64,000 nucleotides of DNA, taken from the NCBI GenBank assembly GCA_014218235.1, contig CM024760.1, forward strand, positions 10,024,049-10,088,048, read 5' to 3'. Position 1 is the stretch's first letter; the number at the start of each line of letters is the position of its first letter. Shown piece after piece: positions 47,901-58,887 of this stretch. Origin of the DNA: Colocasia esculenta (lineage: Eukaryota; Streptophyta; Magnoliopsida; Alismatales; Araceae). A program made the translations under genes and the position numbers. Under the pieces are notes generated by a model. The model did not search any database, had not been told where the DNA came from, and saw only the letters and a list, made by a program, of their open reading frames with translations.

Positions 47901-49336
47901 TATATATATATATATAAAGGCATATAAGACAGCATGTATACATAGTTGTCATCGTAAGACACAAGTATATTCTGGAACTCTGATATTTTAACAAATTCTC
48001 TGCTGGAACATTAAAAGTTGTCATCGTATGCCACCCAGCCTTCTCACCTCTCTCTTCCAAGAGCTTGTCAATTTGCACATGCGTGCCAGAAGCGAGCACA
48101 AATTTGATCCCCAGCCCATGAAGGAGCGATATGTCCTGCACAGTGCACCCAGATGCACGGACATAAAGTAACCAATAAGACTGTTTTGATGCTTGCTCTT
48201 TGAAGTGATGCATGCATTAATGGATTTTCTGAAACAAATGGCAATCCTGTTTGTGTTCTGAGCACTTGGCACATTTTCTAGAAGTAGAACGAAGAAAATC
48301 TGGATAACAAACATCGCCTTACTCTGAGAACAGGGGTGGGCAAAAAATGAGGATTTTTATTACTAGTGAACTTGAGCACCATACGAGGTATAGAAGCAGT
48401 GAGTATTGGTCACAAATTAACATGAACAAACTAGTTTCATTATCTGATTTGGTTTCAAAACACAGCGCAACTGCATGTTGGATGGCTCCCAAAATTAATG
48501 GCAGTAGTTCTAAATACAGCACAAACTGCGTGTGCCATGATTACACGAGCTAAAAGATGGAAGTTCGCCAACGTAACAACTGGAGAAAAGAGAAAGAAAA
48601 ATTGTTCTTTGAGAATCCGTAGCGGCTGTATAAACTTCAAAAAAAGCATTCTTCCGCTTAATCACTCGTTCAGAAATTTTCATGTTCAACCTTTTCAAGA
48701 CTTCACATAGAGTTCTTTCTGTTAATCACCTCGTTCAGAAATTTCTATTTCTAATCTTTGAAAAGCTGAGTTGTTACTTATTCTACATTAAAATTGAAAT
48801 CCACTTTCCATTTTGAGAGACCGAGAAGAGAAACATTTGGAAATCGTCTCTCCGTGGCCAGTACCATGACCTACATTCAAATCGATTCACGCAACAGTAA
48901 GGCGAAGAAGATGAGTGGATCAAAAAAAGGCGAAGAAGATGGATACGCAAAGTGTAAGCCAAATGAGAAAGAGAGAGAAAGAGAGAGAGACCTGCAGGAT
49001 GCTGTCCAAATGAGGGCTGGCCACAATCTCCCCTGAGATCACGACGACGAAGGTGCTCCCCCGGTGGCCCCTGACGTAAGGCCACGCTTGCCGGAACCAA
49101 TGGACAAACTCCTCGTCCTCTCTCCACCCATCGCCTCCCCTGGCCGGCCCCCCTCTCCCGCCTTCCCGGACGGCGCAGCAGTCAACGGCGAGGCTCCTCC
49201 TCCCAACATTCCCGCGCTTGAAGCCACAATTCCGGAGGGACAGGAAGCGGCTGACCCCACTCCTCGGCAGGCCCGCAACACCCCCGCAGCCCGCCGGAGG
49301 GATCCGCTGACGGGTGGCCGCCGCCGCCGCCGCCAT
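35978..49336 (-). CDS. NAGS: N-acetylglutamate synthase, plastid; exons 3 and 7 frameshifted
   Basis: The enzyme makes N-acetylglutamate from glutamate and acetyl-CoA, the first step of plastid arginine synthesis. Ten exons on the minus strand: 48992-49336, 48048-48135, 45718-45919, 43173-43324, 42008-42419, 40573-40670, 39435-39545, 38954-39113, 38430-38502, 35978-36137. Exon 1 gives an Arg/Ser-rich, transit-peptide-like N-terminus and the start of the amino-acid-kinase fold (RGSTFVVVISGEIV). Exons 2-6 complete it (GIKFVLASGTHVQIDKLLEE, VVSNLGYSSSGEV, HIIDGTLGGALLLELF). Exons 7-10 form the GNAT domain, with the acetyl-CoA-binding RGHGQG in exon 8 and a C-terminus KYYMKKL. Splice sites are canonical and eight exons are clean. 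Exon 3 holds three frame changes within about 60 nt and exon 7 is one base short of what its neighbours' phases need. Either the allele is broken or the sequence has indel errors. An upstream in-frame ATG is possible. Confidence 0.9.
37132..37837. mobile_element. 706-bp Mutator-type MITE in the last NAGS intron
   Basis: The ends form inverted repeats GAGAAATGC/GCATTTCTC. The flanking 9-mers are TATCTTCAA (37123-37131) and TATGTTCAA (37838-37846), a 9-bp duplication with one mismatch. The interior contains several diverged copies of an AAGCATTTAA...CTTATTGGGTG unit and of TTATTTGTCACCCTTAACT. No coding capacity. Confidence 0.7.
45265..45378 (-). mobile_element. tRNA-derived SINE in a NAGS intron
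   Basis: On the minus strand an A box (TGGCTTAGTGGATAAGG) and a B box (GGTTCAAATCC) are followed by a poly-A tail and a G-rich tract. A 19-bp target duplication, TGTTGG(T/C)AGTATCCTGTTC, flanks it at 45246-45264 and 45379-45397 with one mismatch. It lies between NAGS exons 4 and 3, in the same orientation as the gene. Confidence 0.85.
46085..47018 (-). mobile_element. 5'-truncated LINE in a NAGS intron
   Basis: An 18-bp target duplication, TATAGCTTG(A/G)CCAGATTA, flanks the insert (46067-46084 and 47019-47036). The left edge carries the A-rich tail (poly-T on the plus strand), so the LINE is on the minus strand. Its coding part (46413-46976) shows the zinc-binding domain found after the RT of plant non-LTR elements: KVLFQRILIRRLPTRDRLYHF-like sequence, then CTLCWVEDDTIDHTCATC. 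RT and endonuclease are missing, as expected of incomplete target-primed reverse transcription. It lies between NAGS exons 3 and 2. Confidence 0.88.
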
Positions 49337-51512
49337 GAGTGGGGCGCGCAGAGGGGGGCGTGCCAGGAGCCCGCCGGCAACAGCCCTAAAGCAGAGATCT
49401 TTACAACTAGAGAACAGAAGAGCAAATGGACAAAACGGCGGAGACGCGACGAGCAGGGGCCGATCGCGGGCTACCAACACCTCGGCACGGCGATTTGGCG
49501 GGTAAAGTGGAGAGCGACGAGGAGAGCTAAGTGGCAGCTCCTTTAGAGTGGTGGGAGTAGGTGGTGGTCCGAACGGCAAGGCCATTCTCTGAGCCTTGGC
49601 GCAATGAGCCCTTTCAATCATAACAACGCAATTATATGTGTCGTTCAGCATAACATAAAAAACACTTGCAAAATGTTATAAAAATACTGTATATCATAAC
49701 AAATCTAAACATAAGTACGATATTTTAGAGAAATATATCTTGGGGTTATATTCCTTCTAAAACTCTATTTTAAACACTAATCTTAGAGAACAATTTCTTT
49801 TTCTGAAGTGTTGACCCCCTTCTTTTATCTCAGACACAAAGAAATAAACTCTGCAACACCGCAATGATGATTGCGAGATTCACCCACCCTACTTATGATG
49901 TTTAGGAATGGCACCTCGTCACTAACTCATTATAGTTAGTGTTATCATTTATTACATTACAGTATACGTTAAGTCATGTTACAGTAAAAATTTTCCTATT
50001 ACGGTCAGAGACTTCTAATTAATTTACCCTAATTTTAGATAGACGTATGCACCGAGGACTGTCCATTCTAGCATCCTCCGCAACATGCAAACGCCAGCGT
50101 GGATCCGTATTGGACGGTGCAGGGAAGAGGACGACGGACATGTCAAAGGGAGCGGGATCCACTCTTGTCCTTATCTTCTTTAAATTTTATATCATTAAAT
50201 GATAGGCGATAAGATCTTCATATGTAAATAAAATTTCAAAAATACTTAAAAAATTGAAGATTTTACCATCACCAAATCAATGATATGAAGGGGAATCTGA
50301 ATTATGAACCCCAGTGGTTCTCCCACTTGCTTTAATCAACAGGCATAAAGAGAAAGAGAGAAGGAAGTAAGGAAAAAAAAAACTTGTCGTCGTCTAGCTG
50401 ACGCCCGGCTACGATTTGATTGGCCCATTAAACAGTATCCCCTTTTTACTGTTGGATTGGAGTCCTTTGTCTTGTATAGTGATCAGACCTCAGATTTCGA
50501 AGAAAAAGACGTCTCGCTCTTATTAGTTGGAGCGTGACCTTTAGACTTCAGAGTTTTTACAGAAGAAAAAGAAAAAAAAAGACGCCTTTCCTCTGGTTGG
50601 AACTTGGAATGTGTGATCGTGGGACCTAACAGGTTAGAGAAAGACGTCCTTCTCATGTTGGATTGCGACCATTGGACTGGATATCCTTGGGAAAGGGTAT
50701 CGTTTCTTGTGGAGAAATGTTGACCTACCAAGATTGGTCGCTCCCGTCCGGGGTATAGAGGTTAGGACCCTGACCTCTCTTTGTGTCTTGGCGCCTTCGA
50801 CAGAACACTAAGAATCTATTTGTATGTAAAATAATTTAATAGAGAAATAATTTTTCATAGAATACTTTTTACAATAAAATAAAAACTATAATTATTTATT
50901 TAGTTTGTCAGATAAATATTTTTATTGGCTATTTATATAAATAGAGAAAAAAAAGGTGAAATGTCAATAACATTAAATGCAAGGTTTTACTATAAAATTG
51001 TATGGAGGGGCATGGGATTTTATGATCTACATAAATGAGAGAGAGCCACATATTTTTTGTACACTATTTATCAATTTTTTGTTTATTTTATTATTTATTT
51101 TTAATATTTATTTAAAAAGTAAAAAATTAAGATAACTAATGAAAAACAAGTAACTTTGACAAAAATAATTTAAAGTAGCAGAAATAAAATAAAATTATAA
51201 CTTGAATGAATAGTATTTTATAGATATTTTAATAAAAAATTAAAAATCAAATTAACTAATGAAAAATAATTAAATTTGACAAAAATTACTTAAATGAGTG
51301 GAAAGAAATAAAAATACAGCTTGAATGAATAGTGCTTTAAAAATTGTCACTGTGGCTAAAAGAAGACGGTGCATCATTGAAAATGGCATCCGCGATTTTA
51401 CCGCAGATGCCAAAATCCGAAACTTTCGTGATAAAGTTTTCTAGATTTTATTTTTTAAAGATACCAAATGATCTAAAAAATAAAATTTTCTCTAAAAAAT
51501 ATTTTTCTAATG
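49337..51512. other. NAGS upstream region and AT-rich intergenic DNA
   Basis: The first ~300 bases are GC-rich and should hold the 5' leader and promoter of NAGS. An open frame continues upstream of the chosen ATG, so a longer N-terminus is possible. The remainder is AT-rich without a supported gene. A short segment near 49935-50030 (TTACAGTA-rich, ending CTTCTAATTAATTTA) recurs near 53375-53480 and is probably a remnant of a dispersed repeat. Confidence 0.45.
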
Positions 51513-51522
51513 TGATTTTAAG

Positions 51523-53214
51523 CAAGGTTCGCCGTACCGTTCGGATCGACCGTACCGTATTTTCCGTGGTACGGTACGTATCGAACCGTACCGTACCGTT
51601 GAGGTACGGTGGAAAATTGGCATGTTTGATTTATTTTTTTAATTTTGTGACTTAGTTAATATTTGAAATGAGCAAATTTCAAAGGAAAATGAGTAAAACA
51701 TAAGAACATCACGTAAAGAGGTTGAAAAATATAAATACATTTATTTACTCATTTAAGTCAACCCACCACAACCATTTGATATTCATTTAACATACATACA
51801 ATCATACCAACATGTTATCAGTTCTGATACCTTTTTGAATAGCTTAGTGGAGCACCGTGATCTCGACCATCTTGGGTAGTATGCGTGAACTCAGACTCCA
51901 ATGAAAAGCGCATGCTACCACCACCACCACCATCACCACCACTACCAACACCACCACCACCACCACCACCACCACCACTGCCGCATGTAGTATATGGAGA
52001 AGAATGATTTGACGTAATTAACCCATAAATCAGCTAGTCCGAAGATCCCAAAAAATGTTTGACGTAATTAACCCACAAACTAGCTGACCCGAAGATCCTC
52101 TTGTAAACCCATTCAAATAATATCCATTTGTCTTGAAATTTTAGTTATAAGCTAATGTAATAGTTTTATAAATTATGGTAATTTTAGTTTAATATTTAGA
52201 ATTTATTTTACACTGGGTGAAAAATCACCCGAAAAATAGTTTATCGGCTTAATATCGAAATTCATACTTCAACAATTCTGGATATTTACATTTCTGATAT
52301 CATCACATTTTTCTGAAAATTATGACATTCTCAAATTTTATTTTCGTACAGTTTTCCGGTGTCGCCCCGTCAGAGCGCGCACTTCTGAGTATGACATTGA
52401 GCTATCATTTATTAATGCTAATTAATCCCAGATATTAATAAAATTACTATAATTTTTATCATCTCTTAATTAGTTTATGTTTGAAATTTTATCTCAATTA
52501 GACACTAATTAGACCCCTTAAGTGCACATAGAGTTTGTCGCGGTACGACGAACTCTCTGTGCACGTACTTCAACGGGACGACATTTGGTTTCAAAAATAA
52601 AGTCAAATATGAAGTCATCATAATTACTAAAAATGTACTGATTATAAAAAATATAAATATCATGAGTTATTGATGTATACATGTCGAGATTAAGTCGACC
52701 TAATAATTTTTGGGACAGTTTTTACTTGACAAAAAATTAATTTAAAAAATTAAACTAAAATTATTACAATTTGTATCACATATTAATTAGTTTATGTTTG
52801 AAATTTCATCTCAATTAGACACCATTAGATCCCTTAGATGTTAAGATTAAGTCGATTTATTAATTTTTAGGATACTTTTTACTTGATAAAAAAATAATTA
52901 AAAAATTAAAATAAAATTACTATAATTTATATCATCTCTTAATTAACTTATGTTTAAATTTTCATCTTAATTAGATATCATTTACATCACTTTAATACAC
53001 CTAATATGAAAAAGTTATAAAAAAATAATAATAAAAGATGACGTGGGCGGCCGGTCCGATGTGTACCGGACCGGACCGTGGCGTCCCGCCGCGTCTCGCG
53101 GCGGGACGCCCGGGTCGACCCTGGTGGTCGACCGACCGTGCCTGGGCGCCGCTGCCGCCCAGGCACGGTGCGGTTCGATCGTGTTGCCCCGGTACGGGCG
53201 GCACAGTCAAACCA
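51523..53214. mobile_element. 1.7 kb non-autonomous Mutator-like element
   Basis: A perfect 10-bp direct repeat TGATTTTAAG flanks the element (51513-51522 and 53215-53224), within the 9-11 bp typical of Mutator-like elements. The ends are imperfect inverted repeats (CAAGGTTCG... and CATGGTTTG...), followed on both sides by many CCGTACCG/CGGTACGG motifs. The right end is strongly GC-rich; the core is AT-rich with a (CCA)n run, a tandem duplication at about 52008-52098, three diverged copies of a TTAATTAGTTTATGTTTGAA-containing unit, and a 43-nt hairpin. No transposase is encoded. Confidence 0.8.
51919..51977. repeat. (CCA)n microsatellite
   Basis: Trinucleotide CCA/ACC run with a few interruptions, inside the Mutator-like element. 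Confidence 0.9.
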
Positions 53215-53224
53215 TGATTTTAAG

Positions 53225-54010
53225 TTGAAACAAATAGACCGTAGGCATTTCTCTTTTTTATATGGAGGTGGGGCTCTAGTGGTTAATTAATTAAAGCAAT
53301 TGTTTTATTTTGAGTAAATTAATTAGAAGTCTTTTTTATCAGATATTTGACTTAATTTTTTAATTTCTAACATAGCTATAATTTACTACAGTAAATATTA
53401 TCTTTTATTACAGTATATATTAAACTTTATTACAGCAAAGACTTCTTCTGTTACATTCAAGAACTGCTAATTAATTTATCATTTTATCTTTTTACTTAAT
53501 GGACTTTTTGGAAAGAGATTGGACTTAACCTCATCTAATTTAGAGATAATTTTATGCTGGATTAAATAGTTTTTTACTTTGATAATAAGAGAGTTAACTC
53601 TTTGGTATGAAGAGGATTAAGTTACTTTTTATCTTTGTGCTCGGAAGAAAATGAAGGTTAACCTCTACTTTCATCTTTTGCAATATCTAAAGTGCCCTTC
53701 TCTTATACCCTACATATATTTTGTTTAATACTTTCTACTATACTCTCTCTTACTTCTCTTATAACATTGTATTATTAAACTATTAAAGTGGCCTATTATG
53801 CATTATTAATAGAACATATGTACGCCTCTTCTATTAAATGGAAGAATTATAATTATAACATGTGTTTTGATTCATGTTTAATTGAATATAACATATATTT
53901 AGGAATTATAATAAAATATTTTGGGTTGTATGATGATCTTGACTCACACTTGTAAGTTATAATTATAAATATGTGGTTAATATATAGTTGATTTTACTCA
54001 ATGGTAACTA
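53225..54010. other. AT-rich intergenic DNA
   Basis: No gene or clear element is supported. Confidence 0.5.
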
Positions 54011-54296
54011 AAGATACGTAATTTAAGTGTGCCTCTCAAGAGGTATTGTCTTTATGCTTGAGATTTTATCTTTTAAAAGGACCCTCTTGGCCTCTTGGGA
54101 GAAGAGGTGAGGCTTTTGCTGATAAGCACACACTTATTCTCAGTATCTTTCAATGTGGGACTAAAATATACATCTACATGACCCCCCCAGTAAAGATAAA
54201 GGTGTGTGGATATCATGAAGATGAGACGCTCGGGTAGAGTGCATGGTCTCTCGTTCGTTCTCACAGACGACGTCAATGAAGAGACGTGATTTAAGT
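54011..54296 (+). repeat. Left copy of a ~280-bp repeat (empty site)
   Basis: From TTTAAGTGTGCCTCTCAAGAGG onward this matches the sequence at 63046-63360, which lacks only the MITE at 63124-63281 when compared. The large LTR element inserted next to the boundary between the two copies, since TTTAAGTGTATC recurs just left of it. Confidence 0.75.
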
Positions 54297-54301
54297 GTAT
54301 C

Positions 54302-57300
54302 TGTAATACCCCGGAAAATCTATTAATTAAAAATTATGGATAAAATTGAGATTTTATCTATTAATAAATTCAATTAATTTAAACGGTACATATCATTATT
54401 ACATGCGTATAAACCCCTATAAAAATTTTATAAAAATAATAGTTATACTTTAAATAATATTCTCTAATGACCCATCGTAAAATTTGGGCATAGAAAATCA
54501 TTTGGACTTAGTTTAAAAATTTATGCGACTTATTAGCATAATTAAGGAATAAGTCGAAGAACTCATTATTTTATGACTCAAAGTGGATTATAAATAAAAA
54601 TAAACATGTGGGTAGACTTTAAATAATATGGGATAATAGCCCATTATGATATTTTGACCAATGGACAATCTTGGCCCATGAATAAATTCTCTAATAAAAG
54701 GATAATTAAAAATCTAATAAGTAAAGTAAGAACGTGGGATGTACAATTAGACTCATTTGAGATATTGGGCCAAGAGTAAGAGCCTAAATGATGAATATTA
54801 GAAATATTGGCATGAATAATATTTAATCAATTTAAAATTATGAAATTATTTGAATAAGTGTGATAAATAGATTTACATAAGGATAAATGGTGAATAATTG
54901 AAACTAAATCAATACCCATTAAGTTAAATTAGTAATGGGTTTGGTTAATGGACCTAACATGAATTGTTGGGCCCAAATGAGAAGAGCCCATCATGAGATG
55001 GGAAGTAATTAGTCTAAATTCGTACCTAAAAATAGTAATAAATAGAAAAAAGGTTAAGATAATGGTTATTTTAACTCTTACTTATCTTAAAAAGAGTCTC
55101 CATCCCATCCTAACACATTAGCCATGAAATTAGATCTCTCTCTAAGCCAATTAATGGATTAATGCTAGAATATGAGAGATAAATGTGTAAATTCAGAGTT
55201 AATATTTCAATAAATTAAAAAGGGATAAGATAATGACTAAAATATCTTATGAATGTCTCTATAAGAGTCCTAGACCTATCCTAAACCATTATCCACAAAA
55301 TTAGACCTCTCATCTATCCTATTAGGTGGGATAATGCAAGAAATAAGAGGATAAATAAAGAAATTAAAGAGTTGGAAGAAGTAGGAAGAGTTTTAGAGAG
55401 GATGGACTCTTGTAGCAACCATACACACCCTAATCAGACTCTATCAACCCTCATTTTCGTGCTTAGACTTTGGGAGATGAAGGAGAAGGCTGGAGAACAA
55501 AGGAGCAAGGTGGAAGGAGCTTGGAGCAAAGGATTTCACCCCGTCTTCGTCCAAAAACCCTAGCTTTTCAATCTTGCAACGAAAGATAGGCAATCTCTCA
55601 AGCTAAAATCGTGAAATAATTATCCTAGGTAGATTTCATGTACCCCTTCAAAAGCCCTATGCTTTCATTGTATTCTACACATCCATTTCGGCGAATTTAA
55701 TTCGTGAAATCCTACTGTTATCCTGAACTGAAATCTCATATTTTCTCTAATTCCCCACATGTACTTTCTCTCATGCCATGATAAAATTCTCTGCATACTG
55801 CACCTTATTATCTTTCAAACGCCCCTAGTCTTGCTCGATTTTGATCTCTCATGAGGGAGAATTAAATCTTTGAATCCCTATCTATTGTTTGTACCCGACT
55901 CTTCAAGTTTACCTTTAAACATCGTGCATACTTGATATCCTACTATGAGAAAATTCTCCAAAATACTACTACGTGTTAGCTTTCGAACGCTTCTAGTTTC
56001 GTAATTTTGCATTGTGTATTCATCTCTAATTAATTCATGGAACCCTGACTGCACCTGTTTAGGTCACCGAAAAGTAACCCAACCAATGCATATCTAAACC
56101 TTGTCTATTTTCAAATTAATCGTGCATGTTGATAGATATACATGTCTACTTTCGTTTGAAACTGGTTTCGTACTTTTTGGATCACCGTGCTATTTTATAT
56201 GAAATTTAGATCGTCCTTATATCATAGAGGACTCGCCCTGGGAAAAAGGGAAAAAGGGCAATCTCACCTGTTATTGCGACGGCGCGATCCGCCGCGATAT
56301 CAGTGATGTCGCGCCGGCCGATGGCGTCGCGTCAAGAACGCGTCGGCATAAGCCGCCGCAATTCACCCCGGACCGGGCCAGACTGGCTAGGTCCGGTGTC
56401 GCGCCCGACCGCCCCGTCGCGACTTGAATCGCGACGGGTAAGTCTGCCGCGTTTTAAAGATTCCGACCAAAATTGAAAAATTATGCATATGCCCTGTTGT
56501 TTGGGCTTTATACCCCTAATTAGTCATGATTAAACCATGATATAGTTAACCCGACTTTGCAAGTTAATAAATGGCATTAATGATATAAATTTAATTATTT
56601 TAAAAAGGACATTTGCACGACTTGTCATATCCTCAAGATTTCTTTACACTTACACACACGTGACTTTATTAATTGTCATTTGACCCTAATAATTTATGCA
56701 ATAATGTATCTGGTAACTTAGCGAAATAAATGACTAAATTACCTTATTTTATTAAATATAATTGTTTCCATTTTTACTCGCGCTTTTTAAATACCGTTAT
56801 CATTTTCCCTCGTCTTCGAGCACTCGAGGCACGACGGACCCATTTTACACACTTTCCTCTTGACATGGACCACCTCTCCATCGGAAATACTCTCGACTGG
56901 ACTAGAGACTCCTTGTCAAGGCCTCCGTAAGTCTTCTTGGCTTTGGCGCACGTCTATTACTGACGAGCTAGTTGTACCTTTAAATCCCGTTACACTCTTA
57001 GGGATCAGTACGATCCAAACGGCCTTAGTGAGATCTCTCTTATCTTGTGATCACGCCGAACCTTCTAGCCTGTGTTCGTAGCACGGCTAGTGGGGCATAT
57101 GTGACTTCTACCAGACTGTCGGTACCCGACCTGGTGCTGTGCAACCATTACTATCGTGGTTTATCATTATTTTACGATTATACCCCTATCTCGTCTACTA
57201 TCCCTGTACTCTCATCTATTCACGTTCACTCTACTATCTCGTCTATTCATCTAGTACTCTCTTGAGACTCTTGAGCTGTTGCGGCTCCCATTGCTTGTAC

Positions 57301-58474
57301 TATACATGACTGTCTAGCGCCATAATATGGGTCCGGTGACCCTACTGACTTGAATGCATAGTGTGCAGGGCACGGAGAGTGTCTGAGGGGCTCCAATCTA
57401 GTCCTAGGGGCAGAGAGCCACCCGAAAATACCTGCAAGGGCTATTGACGGTGTTCTGCATTGCACCGGTTCTGACTATCTCGACATTGGTTAGATATCTA
57501 ATTATTTTACTATTAGTCTGAGGAGTTCAGATATATTGTACCAGTTCTGTGCTATTAGTGTGCTAGCACTGACTGTTATAACATTAGTCTGAGGAGTTCA
57601 GACGTAATGTACTATCGTTAAACGGCTACTGTCCCAAAGTGACTATTGCCGTACTCGACTAGTGCACTGTGGTGCAACCATACATGGTATCTCATTACAT
57701 GTTATCTCTTTACACGCTATCTCTTTACATGCAATCTCGTTACACGCTATCTTGATATACAAGCTATCTCATTACACGCCACCTTGATACAAGCTATCCT
57801 ATTACATGTCATTTTGATACACATTATCTTGTTATATACTATCTTGTTACACACTATCTCGTTATATGGTCAATTCTCTATCGTCCTAGTTTTACAATAT
57901 TCTTGTGAAATGTATTATCGTTCACATGTTATCGCATGCTATCATTCTTTTGATATAGTATGTCATCAATCTCTCGTTATCTTGTACTATTACTCTCTTG
58001 ACTATACTTGATCGTTATCTCTAGTTAACCTGCGTGACAAGACATTAATCACTTAAAGTATGCTTGTTTACACGAGATATTAAGTCCTACTGAGCGTTAT
58101 CGCTCGCCCTTCATTATTTGTTATTGTGTTTTCAGGTAAGTCAAGTGACGACCTTACACACAACAACATGAATAGACTGGAGTGATGAGCGTCCTGAAGT
58201 CATAGCCATGGAATGTCCTTAGTACCTTAGAGTCTAGTAAGATATTTGCTTTAGATTTCTTATCCAATGTAATAATGTCATTGAGCCCTATGTTTCGGCT
58301 CTGAATTAGTGGTTGTAATAGTTTAGATGAATTATCAATAAAATGATGAGTTTTATTACAATTATTGTTCATTAGTTGCTCTGATATTTACGAATGTATG
58401 CGCAATTTTCATTACCATACTCGTTGTTCATGCCTCTCAGATTTATTTCGCTGCTAAATTAGCGGGGCATGATA
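54302..58474 (+). repeat. 5' LTR of the LARD-like element
   Basis: It contains a GC-rich island with repeated GTCGCG/CGCGAC motifs (about 56275-56455) in otherwise AT-rich DNA, and a degenerate ~15-bp tandem array with units like CTATCTCGTTACACG (about 57680-57875). Both are present in the other LTR, the island with a small deletion. Confidence 0.9.
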
Positions 58475-58887
58475 GTTGATATCAGAGCATAGGATGTCCT
58501 TGTTAAGATATTTAAGTCTAGGATCTTCTAGGTGAACTGCCCTGACACGTGTCTAAGTCAACCACCATACCTATGTGAGAATTGGATAGAACCATGGTTA
58601 AGATCTAAATATATTTATCTATATATATATATATATATATATCAACTTGGTAATACTTTAGCACCCAAAGTCAAAAAAGAAATAAATAAAATGTTATTGC
58701 TCGCAGGAGATTAGTGGAGATGACGGGCAAGCATGCACCAATGCGGGACATGCAAAGAACCGTACAGGGGTTAACTCAAGCCCTTAACAACGTGATTCAA
58801 GTGGGAGCAAGAAATATTCCGAGTAAATTGATAGTCATATCATAACATATGAATTTGGGGACCAAATTCTATTTAAGTGGGGGAGGA
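58475..58887 (+). other. Residual internal region with gag N-terminal remnant
   Basis: An open frame at 58720-58845 encodes 41 residues beginning MTGKHAPMRDMQ and continuing TVQGLTQALNNVI, similar in character to the N-terminus of chromovirus gag. It then meets sequence typical of the extreme 3' end of such elements. The rest of gag and all of pol are deleted. An (AT)n run lies at about 58618-58642. Confidence 0.6.

Noticed and set aside
49064..49546. 160-residue plus-strand open frame
   Set aside because: It is antisense to NAGS exon 1 and its GC-rich leader, whose minus-strand product is recognisable.
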